Below are positions 63,737 through 64,000 of a stretch of 64,000 nt of DNA, piece after piece. Numbering within the stretch: the first letter of the stretch is position 1; each line of letters starts with the position of its first letter. The position numbers and the translations under genes were made by a program. A model generated the notes under the pieces. That model saw only the letters and a program-made list of their open reading frames with translations. It did no database searches and was not told where the DNA came from. The stretch covers positions 124,001 to 188,000 of the forward strand of contig NZ_JABAEB010000005.1 of NCBI RefSeq assembly GCF_012584455.1, read 5' to 3'. Source of the DNA: Shewanella oncorhynchi. GTDB lineage: Bacteria > Pseudomonadota > Gammaproteobacteria > Enterobacterales > Shewanellaceae.

Positions 63737-64000
63737 ATGAAATTCAACAAACTCGTGATTGCTATGGGAATGGCCTGCGGTGTAATACTGACTGGCTGTA
63801 ACGATAGCGAAGATAGCACTACGCCTACCGAACCTGAAACTCAACTGCAAGCTTTTGCCCCCAATGGTTTACTCAAAGCCAGTATTCGCCGTACGACCTA
63901 TGGCGTGCCGCATATCCAAGCTGACAACTTAGAAAGTTTAGGTTTTGGTAGCGGTTATGCGCAGGCACAGGACAACTTATGTGTATTAGCCGATGGTTTT
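63737..64000 (+). CDS. Penicillin acylase family lipoprotein, 5' end (cut by window edge)
   Basis: The first 88 residues of an exported enzyme of the S45 N-terminal nucleophile family (penicillin/acyl-homoserine-lactone acylases). The lipoprotein signal [21 protein letters not shown] ends at the lipobox LTGC with cysteine near 21. [31 protein letters not shown] follows, the family's characteristic N-terminal 'G-V-P-H-I-x-A-x-x' and 'G-x-A-x-A-Q-D' block. The ATG at 63737 has AGATAATAATA upstream. The catalytic serine and most of the enzyme lie beyond the window. Confidence 0.88.
   Translation, partial: MKFNKLVIAMGMACGVILTGCNDSEDSTTPTEPETQLQAFAPNGLLKASIRRTTYGVPHIQADNLESLGFGSGYAQAQDNLCVLADGF

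Overview
This 64 kb window is chromosomal DNA from a marine or aquatic gammaproteobacterium, most likely a Shewanella. That placement is inferred from gene content and protein similarity: hemA-prfA-prmC-sirB-kdsA, a six-gene Na+-translocating NADH:quinone reductase operon, a GlyGly-CTERM subtilase, csdA-csdE and two MipA/OmpV proteins. No rRNA, tRNA, CRISPR array or complete insertion sequence was found. Almost all of the window is ordinary core genome. The main accessory-looking stretch is AT-rich, at about 55.8-57.8 kb.

Layout. 0-6.8 kb: the 3' end of hemA, then prfA, prmC, a GNAT gene on the other strand, sirB2-sirB1, a DUF819 transporter and kdsA. 6.9-15.1 kb: an EamA transporter, a CSS-motif EAL phosphodiesterase, glnK-amtB behind a candidate sigma-54 promoter, panE, a VanZ-like gene, yajQ and an AmpG-like permease. 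15.3-25.4 kb: an orphan small gene, a cyclophilin, a YajG-like lipoprotein, an outer-membrane barrel, DUF2804, a fatty-acid-hydroxylase-type protein, a PilZ-like protein, mpl-ubiX-hpt and the yadG-yadH ABC exporter. 25.5-33.3 kb: a large secreted S8 protease, asnC, rluA, rlhA and a PH-domain protein. 33.4-42.9 kb: a long MORN/YwqK-repeat protein, a cupin, an AAA ATPase, a Tat-exported M19-type protein lacking canonical zinc ligands, csdA-csdE and a chemoreceptor. 43.1-47.9 kb: a MipA/OmpV-DUF3019-response regulator-histidine kinase operon facing a second MipA/OmpV gene. 48.2-55.8 kb: an aldo/keto reductase and nqrABCDEF. 55.8-57.8 kb: an AT-rich accessory patch with a small membrane protein, a hairpin-rich GC-richer element and a stand-alone protein carrying a HEPN-type R-x4-H motif. 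57.8-64 kb: a serine beta-lactamase-like hydrolase, an ankyrin-repeat protein, a MarR-GNAT fusion, an inosine/xanthosine triphosphatase and the 5' end of a penicillin-acylase-family lipoprotein.

How the genes fit together. Translation and RNA modification recur: PrfA with its methylase PrmC, RluA and RlhA. Envelope biogenesis includes KdsA (LPS), Mpl and AmpG (peptidoglycan recycling) and the MipA/OmpV-two-component locus. Nitrogen sensing is the GlnK-AmtB pair. Energy metabolism is the Na+-NQR. The best leads for something not routinely described are the HEPN-motif protein with its neighbouring structured element, the paired MipA/OmpV locus, and the M19 homologue that appears to have lost its binuclear metal site. 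Functions are assigned by recognising families and motifs by eye; no database search was run.
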